A stretch of 37,395 nt of DNA from Acidobacteriota bacterium (lineage in GTDB: Bacteria; Acidobacteriota; JAAYUB01). The position numbers were made by a program, and so were the translations under genes. The notes under the pieces are model-generated. The model ran no database searches and was not told the DNA's origin. It worked only from the letters and a program-made list of their open reading frames with translations. The DNA is taken from NCBI GenBank assembly GCA_012517875.1, contig JAAYUB010000069.1, positions 1 to 37,395 on the forward strand. Reading direction: 5' to 3'. Of the stretch, positions 9,867 to 18,836 are shown in pieces; the stretch's first letter is position 1; every line of letters starts with the position of its first letter.

Positions 9867-10367
9867 CTATCCGCCACACCGGAACGCGTCGCCGCCGGCC
9901 ACCTCGAGCGCGTGGGGCAGCACGGCGGCCAACGCCTCCAGTCCCTCGGTGACGCCCTTGACGCTGCCGGGCAGATTCACGATGAGCACGCCGCCGGCCA
10001 GACCCGCCACCCCGCGGGTGAGCACCGCGCGCGGGTTGCGCCGGGCGCCTTCGGCGCGCAGCAGTTCGGGGATGCCGGGCACCTCGCGGTCGATCACCGC
10101 GCGTGTCGCCTCGGGGGTCACGTCGCGCGGCGCCAGGCCGGTGCCGCCGGTGGTGACCACCAACCGCACGCCGCCCCGGCCACAGAGTTCCCGCAGCACG
10201 GCGGCGATCGCCTCCCGCTCATCGGGCACCACGCGGATTTCGTCGCAGGCGAAACCCTGGCTCCGCAGGAGATCCCGGGCCCGCGGGCCGGACAGATCCT
10301 CCCGCTCGCCGCGGGTGCAGGAATCGCTCACGGTGACGATGACGGCGCGGACGGATTCAGGCGCCAT
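9867..10367 (-). CDS. mogA: MogA/MoaB family molybdopterin adenylyltransferase
   Basis: Adenylates molybdopterin ahead of molybdate insertion in molybdenum-cofactor synthesis. The 166-residue product matches the family in length and carries the MoCF-biosynthesis signature: VIVTVSDSCTRGEREDLSGP near the N-terminus, the TTGGTGLAPRDVTPEAT nucleotide/pterin loop near residue 72, and LPGSVKGVTEGLEAL near residue 135. The frame runs far upstream, but the ATG at 10367 follows a GAGGGG site and overlaps the 3' end of moaE by 11 bases, as expected in an operon. MogA and MoaB are hard to tell apart by eye. moaA, moaC and moeA are not in the window. Confidence 0.87.
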   Translation of the reverse strand: MAPESVRAVIVTVSDSCTRGEREDLSGPRARDLLRSQGFACDEIRVVPDEREAIAAVLRELCGRGGVRLVVTTGGTGLAPRDVTPEATRAVIDREVPGIPELLRAEGARRNPRAVLTRGVAGLAGGVLIVNLPGSVKGVTEGLEALAAVLPHALEVAGGDAFRCGG

Positions 10368-10791
10368 GATACCCCTCGCCATCGATCCAGGCCGAGCCGT
10401 CGGCATAATGCTCTTTTTTCCAGATGGGGATCCGCTCCTTGAGCGTGTCGATGAGGTGGCGGGCGGCATCGAACGCCTCGACCCGGTGCGCCGCCGCCAC
10501 TCCGATGAACACGGCGGCCTCGCCCACGGCCAGCCGCCCGAGGCGGTGGACCAGCACCACGCCTTCCAGGCGGAAGCGCGCCGCGGCCTCCGCGGCCAGC
10601 TCCACCAGCAGCGGCTGGGCCATCTCCGGATAGGCTTCATACTCCATGGCGGTCACGACCCGGCCGCGGTTCTGGTCGCGCACCCTGCCGACGAAAGTCA
10701 CCACGGCGCCGGCGCCCGGCGAGCCGAGCGCCGCCGTTGCCGCCGCCACGTCAATGGGCTCCCGCACAAGGTTGGTAGTAATCTGCGCCAT
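10357..10791 (-). CDS. moaE: Molybdopterin synthase catalytic subunit MoaE
   Basis: Large subunit of molybdopterin synthase; it converts cyclic pyranopterin monophosphate to molybdopterin using sulfur carried by MoaD. The 144-residue product shows the MoaE landmarks: VVTFVGRVRDQNRG near the N-terminus, a MEYEAY strand, HRLGRLAVGEAAVFIGVAAAHR in the middle, and the PIWKKE lysine motif near the C-terminus, which holds the catalytic lysines. The frame also has a GTG at 10809 that overlaps the moaD stop, but the ATG at 10791 is preceded by GGGGAG at good spacing and is preferred. It lies between moaD and mogA in a three-gene unit. Confidence 0.92.
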   Translation of the reverse strand: MAQITTNLVREPIDVAAATAALGSPGAGAVVTFVGRVRDQNRGRVVTAMEYEAYPEMAQPLLVELAAEAAARFRLEGVVLVHRLGRLAVGEAAVFIGVAAAHRVEAFDAARHLIDTLKERIPIWKKEHYADGSAWIDGEGYHGA

Positions 10792-10808
10792 CCGGTTCTC
10801 CCCGCTCA

Positions 10809-11066
10809 CTAGCCGCCGCCCACGGGGGGGAAGAAGGCGATTTCGTCGCCGTCGGCCACCGGGGTGGCCGGGTGGGCGTAGTGGAGGTTCACCGCCAGGA
10901 GCAGCCGCGGCGCCGCCTCGCGGAATGCCGGGAAGCGCGACTCGAGGAATCGAACCACGTCGCCAGCGGTGCGGATGTCGTCGCCGAACCGCTCCCGCAG
11001 GACCGCCGTGCCCAGGGCTTCCCGGATGCCGGCGAAAAACTTCAGGGTGAGGGTCTTCGTTGCCAT
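10809..11066 (-). CDS. moaD: Molybdopterin synthase sulfur-carrier subunit MoaD
   Basis: Ubiquitin-like sulfur carrier whose C-terminal glycine becomes a thiocarboxylate and donates sulfur in the MoaE reaction. The product is 85 residues with a beta-grasp pattern: a KTLTLKFFAGIRE first strand, a middle helix (DVVRFLESRFPAFRE), and the typical DGDEIAFFPPVGGG ending with the essential terminal Gly-Gly. Two in-frame ATGs are possible (11066 and 11075); neither has a clear Shine-Dalgarno, and I prefer 11066 because it gives the usual short N-terminus. It is the first gene of the moaD-moaE-mogA cluster. Its upstream region is the mosaic repeat C. Confidence 0.88.
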   Translation of the reverse strand: MATKTLTLKFFAGIREALGTAVLRERFGDDIRTAGDVVRFLESRFPAFREAAPRLLLAVNLHYAHPATPVADGDEIAFFPPVGGG

Positions 11067-11099
11067 CGGGCCCATTTCAGCACAAGTCGCGGCGGAATG

Positions 11100-11462
11100 C
11101 CAGAGGAGTGAACATCGAACAGTGAACGGTGAACCGTGAGGAGATAGGTGTCAGGAACGGTTGATGGTTGATGGTTGATGGTTGATGGTCGTGTTTGAAA
11201 TTCGTAATCGTAATCGCGCTCGTCATCGAGACTCGAGGCCAGGGGATCGAGGCTCGAGGGTAGAGGCTCGTTCCCGATCATCGGACCGCGGACTTCGGAA
11301 ATCGGACTTCGAACATCCTGCGCCGCTGTTCGGTTCTCGCGTCTCCTCTTCCGTCTACCCTCTCCCGATTCACCCATTCACCTATGCTCATCCCCTATCT
11401 CCCATCTCCCATCTCCTATATCCTAATCTCCTCACTGTTCACCAATCACTGTTCACCGTTCC
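11100..11462. repeat. Mosaic repeat C (longest copy)
   Basis: Together with the ppdK terminator this fills the 458-base gap between moaD and ppdK. Order: GTGAAC-type units (11107-11140), GGAGATAGG, four exact GTTGATG units (11160-11187), CGTAAT units (11196-11215), GAGGCTC units (11225-11270), GTTCCCGATCATCGG, CGGACTT/CGGAAAT units (11288-11312), TCTCC-type and ATTCACC units, CATCTCC units (11400-11432), and finally TCACTGTTCACC units that are the inverted counterpart of the opening GTGAAC block. The outer blocks could fold into a long imperfect hairpin. No open frame here looks genuine. Confidence 0.72.
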
Positions 11463-11464
11463 CT

Positions 11465-11497
11465 AAAAAACATCCGGCCGGGGCGAACCCCGGCCGG
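11465..11497 (-). terminator. Intrinsic terminator of ppdK
   Basis: A perfect 10-bp GC stem (11474-11483 with 11488-11497) closed by a UUCG tetraloop on the transcribed strand is followed by ATG and six T residues (11470-11465). It lies 27 bases after the ppdK stop. Confidence 0.9.
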
Positions 11498-11524
11498 TGT
11501 TTGAAACGATAACCGACGCAGAGT

Positions 11525-12802
11525 CTACTTCTGCTGGGTGCCCTTTTCGGCGCGGCCGGCGGCGACCGCCTGGGCGGCCGCGAGCCGGGCGATGGGCACG
11601 CGGTAGGGGGAGCAGCTCACGTAGTCGAGCCCGATCATGTGGCAGAACTCCACCGACGACGGCTCGCCGCCGTGCTCGCCGCAGATGCCCACCTTCAGCT
11701 TCGGGCGCGTGGCGCGCCCCTGCTCCACCGCCATCTTCAGCAACAGGCCCACGCCGTCTCGGTCGATGGCCTGGAACGGGTCCTTCTCCAGAATGCCCTG
11801 CTCCAGGTAGGCCCGGATGAACCGGCCGGCGTCGTCGCGGGAGTAGCCGAAGGTGGTCTGAGTCAGGTCGTTCGTGCCGAAGGAGAAGAACTCGGCCACG
11901 CCGGCGATCGCCCCCGCGGTGAGCGCCGCGCGCGGGATCTCGATCATGGTGCCCACCATGTACGGCACCTCGATCCCCTGCTCCTGGAACACCTGCTTGG
12001 CCTCGTCGACGACGAGGGCGCGCTGGTGTTCGAGTTCGGCCACCTTGCCCACCAGCGGAATCATGATCTCGGGGAATACGTTCACCCCTTCCTTCTTGAC
12101 GATGCAGGCGGCTTCGAGGATCGCCCGGGCCTGCATCCGGGTGATCTCCGGATAGGTGATGCCCAAGCGGCAGCCGCGGTGACCCAACATGGGATTGAGC
12201 TCGTGCAGCTCCTCGACCCGCGCCAGGAGCGTCTCCTTCTCGCGGATCTTGGCGGCGGGCTCGCGCCGCTCCTTCATCAGGGCGATCTCCACCATCAGCT
12301 CCTCGCGCTTGGGCAGGAATTCGGGGAGCGGCGGATCCAGCGTGCGGATGGTCACCGGCAGACCGTCCATCACCCGGAAGATGCCGACGAAGTCCTCGCG
12401 CTGCATGGGCAGCAGCTTCTGGAGCGCCGCCTGGCGCAGCTCCACCGTCTGGGCCAGAATCATCGCCTGCATGTGGGGCAGCCGGTCGGGGGCGAAGAAC
12501 ATGTGCTCGGTCCGGCACAGGCCGATCCCCTCGGCGCCGAACTCGCGGGCCACCTTGGCGTCGCGCGGAATGTCGGCGTTGGTGCGCACCTTCAGGGTGC
12601 GGATGGTGTCGGCCAGGGCCATGAACCGGCCGAAGAAGCCGCTGCGGAGGTCGGGGTTGCTGGTCTTGAGCGCGCCCTGGTAGACCTCGCCCTTGGAGCC
12701 GTCCAGCGAAATGAAGTCTCCCTTTTTCAGCACAGGCCGCCGGGGAACTCCACCGTCTGCGCCTCTTCGTTGATCTTGATGTCGGCGCTGCCGGCCACGC
12801 AC
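11525..12802 (-). CDS. ppdK: Pyruvate phosphate dikinase, C-terminal PEP/pyruvate domain (after frameshift)
   Basis: This frame carries the C-terminal TIM-barrel domain of PPDK, which binds PEP and pyruvate. Homology begins at about 12741 with [17 protein letters not shown]. Codons upstream of that, including the GTG at 12802, encode an Arg-rich stretch unlike PPDK and lack a ribosome-binding site, so this is not an independent gene start. Motifs include [30 protein letters not shown] and [12 protein letters not shown] with the catalytic-type cysteine. It ends in TAG at 11525 followed by a strong terminator. Joined to the upstream fragment by adding one base, the enzyme would be about 894 residues, the normal PPDK length. 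Confidence 0.85.
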   Translation of the reverse strand: MRGRQRRHQDQRRGADGGVPRRPVLKKGDFISLDGSKGEVYQGALKTSNPDLRSGFFGRFMALADTIRTLKVRTNADIPRDAKVAREFGAEGIGLCRTEHMFFAPDRLPHMQAMILAQTVELRQAALQKLLPMQREDFVGIFRVMDGLPVTIRTLDPPLPEFLPKREELMVEIALMKERREPAAKIREKETLLARVEELHELNPMLGHRGCRLGITYPEITRMQARAILEAACIVKKEGVNVFPEIMIPLVGKVAELEHQRALVVDEAKQVFQEQGIEVPYMVGTMIEIPRAALTAGAIAGVAEFFSFGTNDLTQTTFGYSRDDAGRFIRAYLEQGILEKDPFQAIDRDGVGLLLKMAVEQGRATRPKLKVGICGEHGGEPSSVEFCHMIGLDYVSCSPYRVPIARLAAAQAVAAGRAEKGTQQK

Positions 12803-14208
12803 GGCGTGCCCATGCCGCGGGCCACCACGGCCGCATGGGAGGTCATGCCGCCGCGGGCGGTGAGGATGCCCTGGGAGACTTCCATGCCATGGATGTCGTC
12901 GGGCGTCGTCTCGATGCGCACCAGGATGACCTTCTCCTTCCCCTCGGCCATCGTGACCGCGTCCTCGGACGAGAAGGCGATCCGGCCCACCGCCGCGCCG
13001 GGCGAGGCGGGCAGGCCTTTGGCGATGACCTGAAACGTGTTGCCCGCGTCGAACACCGGGTGCAGCAACTTGTCGAGCTGCTGCGGCTCCACCTTCAGCA
13101 CCGCTTCCTCGGGGCTGATCAGCCCTTCGTCCACCATCTCGCAGGCGATGCGGATGGCGGCGGCGCCGGTGCGCTTGCCGTTGCGGGTCTGCAGCATGAA
13201 CAGGACGCCGTTCTCGATGGTGAACTCGTAGTCCTGCATGTCGCGGTAGTGCTTCTCCAGCCGCTCGGAGATGGCCTTGAGCTGGTCATAGATGACCGGC
13301 ATGGTCTTCTGGAGCTCCTCCAGCTTGAACGGGGTGCGGATACCCGCCACCACGTCCTCGCCCTGGGCGTTGGTCAGAAACTCGCCGTAGAACTCCCGGG
13401 CGCCGGTGGCCGGGTTACGGGTGAAGCCCACACCGGATCCGGAGCTCTCGCCCATGTTGCCGAACACCATCGCCTGCACGTTGACCGCAGTGCCCAGGTT
13501 GTCGGGGATTTCGTTCATCTGGCGGTACTTGATGGCGCGGGGGTTGTTCCACGATTCGAATACCGCGAAGATGGCCAGCCGGAGCTGCTCGCGGGCGTCC
13601 TGCGGGAAGGTTTTCCCGGCACGCTCCAGGACGAACTGCTTGAAGCGGCGGATCATCTCCTGCATGTCATCGGCGGTGAGCTCGGTGTCGAGCTTCACCT
13701 TCCGGGTTTCCTTGATGTGGTCGATGATCCGCTCGAAGTCGTGCTTCGGCACGCCCAGGACGACGTCGGAGAACATCTGGATGAACCGGCGGTAGCAGTC
13801 GTAGGCGAACCGCGGGTTGCCGGTCTTGACACGCAGCGTCTCGACGGTGTCGTCGTTGAGGCCCAGGTTCAGGATGGTGTCCATCATGCCGGGCATGGAA
13901 AACTTGGCGCCCGAGCGTACCGATACAAGCAGCGGTTCCGCGGTGGAGCCCAGCTGCTTGCCCGTGACGGCTTCGAGCCCGGCCAGGGCGGTCATGATCT
14001 GGTCCATGAACTCCTTGGGCAGGCTGCGGTTGTTCTGGTAGTAGATGCCGCACGCCGCCGTGGAGATGGTGAAACCGGGCGGCACGGGAAGCCCGGCGTT
14101 GGTCATCTCGGCCAGGCCGGCGCCCTTGCCGCCCAGGATGTCCTTCATCTTGCCGTGTCCCTCGGCCTTGCCGCGGCCGAACGAGTACACATACTTGTTG
14201 TCTGTCAT
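12727..14208 (-). CDS. ppdK: Pyruvate phosphate dikinase, N-terminal ATP-binding and phosphohistidine domains (frameshifted)
   Basis: PPDK interconverts pyruvate, ATP and phosphate with PEP, AMP and pyrophosphate. This 493-residue fragment holds the ATP-grasp domain (starting [21 protein letters not shown]) and the swivelling phosphohistidine domain with the catalytic histidine 458 in [16 protein letters not shown]. It ends in TGA immediately after TVEFPGGLC. The remainder of the enzyme continues in the -1 frame. Adding one C to the four-C run at 12742-12745 restores a continuous reading ([14 protein letters not shown]). The ATG has an AGGAGG site six bases upstream. The gene follows glyQ-glyS-ino1 on the same strand; glyQS next to ppdK is a known arrangement in other bacteria. 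Confidence 0.88.
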   Translation of the reverse strand: MTDNKYVYSFGRGKAEGHGKMKDILGGKGAGLAEMTNAGLPVPPGFTISTAACGIYYQNNRSLPKEFMDQIMTALAGLEAVTGKQLGSTAEPLLVSVRSGAKFSMPGMMDTILNLGLNDDTVETLRVKTGNPRFAYDCYRRFIQMFSDVVLGVPKHDFERIIDHIKETRKVKLDTELTADDMQEMIRRFKQFVLERAGKTFPQDAREQLRLAIFAVFESWNNPRAIKYRQMNEIPDNLGTAVNVQAMVFGNMGESSGSGVGFTRNPATGAREFYGEFLTNAQGEDVVAGIRTPFKLEELQKTMPVIYDQLKAISERLEKHYRDMQDYEFTIENGVLFMLQTRNGKRTGAAAIRIACEMVDEGLISPEEAVLKVEPQQLDKLLHPVFDAGNTFQVIAKGLPASPGAAVGRIAFSSEDAVTMAEGKEKVILVRIETTPDDIHGMEVSQGILTARGGMTSHAAVVARGMGTPCVAGSADIKINEEAQTVEFPGGLC

Positions 14209-14342
14209 GCGATCCTCCTCAGATTGCGAAACGATTGAGATAAATTGTTTATCCTGGGCCGCAGTCCCGCCAGCCGGTCCGGCCGCCGCTCCGGCGTCCG
14301 CCGGGCGGCAGCGGTCCTGCGCCGCGGGCTGGTCCGAAACCG

Positions 14343-14366
14343 GGTCCCGCCGGGCACGGCGGGACC
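14343..14366 (-). terminator. Stem-loop after ino1
   Basis: A perfect 10-bp GC stem (14343-14352 with 14357-14366) with a 4-base loop lies 9 bases past the ino1 stop. There is no T-run, so it may be a weak terminator or an mRNA-processing hairpin between ino1 and ppdK. The rest of the 166-base gap shows only GC-rich sequence. Confidence 0.45.
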
Positions 14367-14374
14367 GCCGGCGC

Positions 14375-15691
14375 CTAGTCGTAGTACTCCAGGCCCAGGT
14401 GGGTGATCTGCTCCTCGCCCATGAGGTAGCGCATCGTGTTCTTCAACTTCATTTTCTGGATGAACAGATCGTGCTCGGGGTAGAGGCCGCGGAGGTGGTG
14501 CGGGCTCTTGAAGAAGAACGAGAGCCACTCCTGGATGCCGTGCATGCCGCAGCGGCCGGCCAGATCCAGCAGCAGGACCAGGTCGAGGACGATGGGCGCG
14601 GCCAGGATGCTGTCCCGGCAGAGGAAGTCGATCTTGATCTGCATCGGGTAGCCCATCCAGCCGAAAATATCGATGTTGTCCCACCCTTCCTTGTTGTCGC
14701 CGCGCGGCGGGTAGTAGTGGATGCGGACCTTGTGGTACAAGTTGCCGTAGAGCTCGGCGTTGAGGTCCGGGCGCAGGATGTGCTCGAGCACGCCCAGTTT
14801 GGAGATCTCCTTCGTCATGAAGGATTCGGGATCATCCAGCACCTCGCCGTCCCGGTTGCCCAGGATGTTGGCGGAGAACCAGCCGGAGACGCCCAGCATG
14901 CGGGCCTTGAGGCCGGGGGCGATGATGGTCTTCATCAGCGTCTGGCCGGTCTTGAAGTCCTTGCCGCAGATGGGGGTCTTGTTCGCCTTGGCCATCTCCT
15001 CGAGGGCGATGGTGTCGGCGCTCAGGTTGGGCGCGCCGTTGGCGTACGGGATGCCCAGCTTGATGGCCGCGTACGCGTAGATCATGCTCGACGGGATGTC
15101 GGGATCGTTGTTCTTGAGGCCGGCCTCGAGCGCCTCGATGGAGGCGTGCACCGGCCCCTCGGGCAGGTAGATCTCGGTGGAGCCGCACCAGATCATGACC
15201 AGCCGGTCGCACTTCTGCTCGGCCTTGAAGCGCTGGATGTCCTCGATGACCATCTGGGCCAGATCCCACTTGGTGGCGGCCTTCTTCACGTTGGGGCCGT
15301 CCAGCTTCTTGACGTAGCGGCGGTCGAACACCGCCGGCATGGGCCGGATCGCCTCCATCTCCTCCCGGAGCGGCAGGAGGTGGTCGTTGCTGATCACGCC
15401 CGCGTGGACCGCCGACTCGTAGGCGGTGTCCTCGAAAATGTCCCAACCGCCGAAGACCAGCTGGTCCAGGCCGGCCAGCGGCAGGAACTCCTTGACCAGC
15501 GGGGTGCGCTTCTCGGTGCGCTTGCCCAGGCGGATGGTGTCCATCTGGGTCATGGAACCGAACGGACGCGCCAGTCCCCGCCGGATGCTCATGACCCCGG
15601 CGATGAACGTGGTGGACACGGCCCCGAGACCGGGGATCAGGATGCCCACGCGACCTTGCGGCGATGCAATCTTCACACCTTTTTCAATCAT
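14375..15691 (-). CDS. ino1: Inositol-3-phosphate synthase (myo-inositol-1-phosphate synthase)
   Basis: Converts glucose 6-phosphate to 1D-myo-inositol 3-phosphate in an NAD-dependent reaction, the entry step to inositol lipids or inositol-based solutes. The product is 438 residues. It starts with the NAD-binding glycine loop GILIPGLGAVSTT (residues about 15-27), has the NGAPNLSADT segment and the K(D)FKTGQT catalytic-lysine region in the middle, and ends with DLVLLLDLAGRCGMHG, all typical of the Ino1 family. The ATG at 15691 has GAGG upstream. It starts 18 bases after the glyS stop and precedes ppdK, so it is probably co-transcribed with glyQS. What inositol is used for here is not visible. 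Confidence 0.92.
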   Translation of the reverse strand: MIEKGVKIASPQGRVGILIPGLGAVSTTFIAGVMSIRRGLARPFGSMTQMDTIRLGKRTEKRTPLVKEFLPLAGLDQLVFGGWDIFEDTAYESAVHAGVISNDHLLPLREEMEAIRPMPAVFDRRYVKKLDGPNVKKAATKWDLAQMVIEDIQRFKAEQKCDRLVMIWCGSTEIYLPEGPVHASIEALEAGLKNNDPDIPSSMIYAYAAIKLGIPYANGAPNLSADTIALEEMAKANKTPICGKDFKTGQTLMKTIIAPGLKARMLGVSGWFSANILGNRDGEVLDDPESFMTKEISKLGVLEHILRPDLNAELYGNLYHKVRIHYYPPRGDNKEGWDNIDIFGWMGYPMQIKIDFLCRDSILAAPIVLDLVLLLDLAGRCGMHGIQEWLSFFFKSPHHLRGLYPEHDLFIQKMKLKNTMRYLMGEEQITHLGLEYYD

Positions 15692-15709
15692 GATGACCTC
15701 GTCACACTG

Positions 15710-17815
15710 TTATGGGTTAACGGATTTGGTTTCTTCGAGCACGAACCGGGAAAAATCGCAGAACGAATCGAACAGCTCGCCGATGGACCGCAGCAGCCGG
15801 AGCCGGTTGGCCCGGATCGCGGCGTCTCCGTGCATGACCAGCACGCCGTCGAAGAACGCGTCCACGGGCTGGGCGAACTGCTCGATGAGCGCCAGTGCGT
15901 CGGCGTACCGGCGGTCGGTGATGGCGGCGCGGACGCGGGGGCCCAGGTCGCCCAGCGTCGCGCCGAGCCGCCGCTCCGCCGCCTCGGCGTACAGCGTCGC
16001 GTCCGGCTCGCCCTCGGGCGGCGCGGCCTGTTTGTCCAGGATGTTGCGGATCCGCTTGCCGGCTGTGAAGATGGACGCAAAGGCGGTCACCGTGCGGATC
16101 GCCTTGAGCGCCTCGAGACGGCGCCGCCCGTCGGCCGGCCGCCGCACAGCCGCGGCGATCACGGCGTTGATCTCGTCGTAACGGAAGCCAGCCTGCCCGT
16201 AAAGGAAGCGCAAGCGCCCCTCCAGCAGCTCCTGCAGCACGGCGGCCGACTCGTCCGCCGGCGCCGTGGCCAGCTCGCCGAGGCCGGCGGTCGCCCGGAG
16301 GAACACCTCGGCCAGGTCCACGTCCAAATCCTTCTCCAGCAGGATGCGGTAGATGCCGGTGGCCATGCGGCGCAGCCCGAACGGATCCTTCGAGCCGGTG
16401 GGCACGAATCCCAGGCCCAGCATGCCGGCCACCGTGTCGGCCTTGTCCGCGACGGACAGGATCGCGCCGGTGAGGGAGGCGGGGATGGGATCGTCCATGC
16501 CCTCCGGCCGGTAGTGCTCGTAGATCGCCTGCCACACTTCCGGGGGGCAGCCCTCCGCGCGGGCGTACAGGCCGCCCATGACGCCCTGCAGCTCGGTGAG
16601 CTCCTTAACCATCTCGGTGGCCAGGTCCACCTTGCAAAGCGCCGCCGCCTCGGCCACGGCGTCTCGCGTGGCGGCCGATTCGCCCAGGTGCTCCGCCAGC
16701 CAGACAGCCAGGGCCTCGACGCGGTGCGTCTTCGCGCCGTAGCTTCCCAGCGCCTCCTGGAAAAGGATGCCCTCCAGCGACGGCGCCCGCTCGGCCAGCT
16801 TCAGTTTGCGGTCGTTATTCCAGAAGAACTCGGCATCCACCAGCCGGGCCTTGAGAACCCGCTCGTGACCGGTCCGGATCAGGCCCTCGCGGTCGGCATC
16901 CATGTTGATCACGGCGAGAAAGCGGGGGGCCAGGCTCCCGTTGGGCCGGTTGAGCGAGAAATACTTCTGATGGTGCCGCATTACGGTGACCAGCACCTCG
17001 GCCGGGATGGCCAGAAACCGTTCCTCGAAGGCGCCCAGGATGACAGTGGGCGACTCGTTGAGGAACACCACCTGCTCCAGGAGCTCCGGATCGCGCGCCG
17101 CCCGGAGGCCCGTCTCGGCCTCGATCCGGGCGATCTCGGTCTGGATCTTCTCGCGGCGCCGGCCGGCGTCCAGGATCACGCCGTTTTCAGTCAGCCGGCG
17201 CTCGTAGTCGGCAAAGTCCTTCACGGGGAAGGCGGCGGCCCCGAGAAAGCGGTGGCCGAAGGAATGGTCGCCGGCGGCCACGCCGGCCACCTCGAAGGGG
17301 ACCACCACCCCGCCCAGCAGGGCCAGCAGGGAGCGGATGGGCCGCACGAACCGGAACTTGTCCTCGCGCCAGTACATGGTTTTCGGGAAGGGGATGCCGC
17401 GGATGATGCCAGGGAGTGCATCGGCCAGCACGTCGGTGGCGGCGCGGCCGGCGATGCGTTTCCGAATGGCGACGTAGCGCCCCTTGGGGGTTTCCGTCAC
17501 GGCCAGCGCGGCGGCGGCGACGCCCTGCTTGGCGGCAAAACCCAGCGCGGCGCGGGTCCAGGCGCCGGCGGCATCCACGCCGGCCGAGGCGGGCGGGCCC
17601 ACCACCTCCTCGTCGCGGTCGGCCTGCCGCTCAGGCACGTTGGCGATGCGCACGACGAGGCGCCGCGGCGTGGCCGAGCGCCACGCCTCGCCGCCGGCCA
17701 GGCCGTGGCGAGCCAGCGTCTGCGTCACTGCGTCGGCCAGATGGTCCAGGGCGTCCCGGATCATGCCGGCCGGGATTTCCTCGGTGCCGATCTCGAGGAG
17801 AAACTCCGCGCCCAT
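15710..17815 (-). CDS. glyS: Glycyl-tRNA synthetase beta subunit
   Basis: The tRNA-recognition subunit of bacterial alpha2beta2 glycyl-tRNA synthetase. The 701-residue product begins FLLEIGTEEIPAGMI, the hallmark N-terminus. It contains MRHHQKYFSL (residues about 278-287), the FFWNNDRKLKL region, the HD-like section with DLATEMVKELTELQGVMGG, and GTGSKDPFGLRR-type PTGSKDPFGLRR near residue 475; the C-terminal helical anticodon-binding part is complete. Length is as expected (about 690). The ATG at 17815 follows a GGAGG site and lies one base after the glyQ stop codon, so the two subunits are made from one transcript. Confidence 0.96.
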   Translation of the reverse strand: MGAEFLLEIGTEEIPAGMIRDALDHLADAVTQTLARHGLAGGEAWRSATPRRLVVRIANVPERQADRDEEVVGPPASAGVDAAGAWTRAALGFAAKQGVAAAALAVTETPKGRYVAIRKRIAGRAATDVLADALPGIIRGIPFPKTMYWREDKFRFVRPIRSLLALLGGVVVPFEVAGVAAGDHSFGHRFLGAAAFPVKDFADYERRLTENGVILDAGRRREKIQTEIARIEAETGLRAARDPELLEQVVFLNESPTVILGAFEERFLAIPAEVLVTVMRHHQKYFSLNRPNGSLAPRFLAVINMDADREGLIRTGHERVLKARLVDAEFFWNNDRKLKLAERAPSLEGILFQEALGSYGAKTHRVEALAVWLAEHLGESAATRDAVAEAAALCKVDLATEMVKELTELQGVMGGLYARAEGCPPEVWQAIYEHYRPEGMDDPIPASLTGAILSVADKADTVAGMLGLGFVPTGSKDPFGLRRMATGIYRILLEKDLDVDLAEVFLRATAGLGELATAPADESAAVLQELLEGRLRFLYGQAGFRYDEINAVIAAAVRRPADGRRRLEALKAIRTVTAFASIFTAGKRIRNILDKQAAPPEGEPDATLYAEAAERRLGATLGDLGPRVRAAITDRRYADALALIEQFAQPVDAFFDGVLVMHGDAAIRANRLRLLRSIGELFDSFCDFSRFVLEETKSVNP

Positions 17816-17816
17816 C

Positions 17817-18704
<888 letters not shown>

Positions 18705-18735
18705 GCGCGACTCCCTACCGGGGCATATCAAAAGC

Positions 18736-18764
18736 ATTATTTATATCAAAATCCGGAGGTTTAA
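18736..18764 (-). promoter_or_regulatory. Promoter candidate for glyQ
   Basis: On the minus strand TTAAAC (18764-18759) and AATAAT (18741-18736) are 17 bases apart in an AT-rich island. The predicted start lies about 25 bases ahead of the TTG initiation codon and after the upstream ATG. Confidence 0.4.
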
Positions 18765-18779
18765 GGAACAGAAATCAAC

Positions 18780-18816
18780 GGTCCGGCGCCGGATTTTTCG
18801 GGTGGCGCCATGGACC
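18780..18816 (-). terminator. Stem-loop ending the corrinoid methyltransferase operon
   Basis: Paired arms GGTCC...GGACC and GGCGCC...GGCGCC (18780-18790 with 18804-18816) enclose a 13-base loop, 20 bases past the last gene of the operon and just before the glyQ promoter. No T-run follows, so termination strength is uncertain. Confidence 0.45.
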
Positions 18817-18836
18817 GGCCGCCCGCCCGCCGGCGG

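Noticed and set aside
11159-11189. GTTGATG tandem tract as a CRISPR array
   Set aside because: Units are 7 bases and abut one another with no spacers.
12727-12745. Programmed -1 frameshift in ppdK at the five-A run
   Set aside because: The A run lies just after the TGA of the first frame, so the shift has to happen earlier; no slippery heptamer precedes it. A lost C in the four-C run is simpler.
11525-12802. C-terminal ppdK half as an independent gene from GTG 12802
   Set aside because: No ribosome-binding site, and the first 20 or so residues are not PPDK-like.
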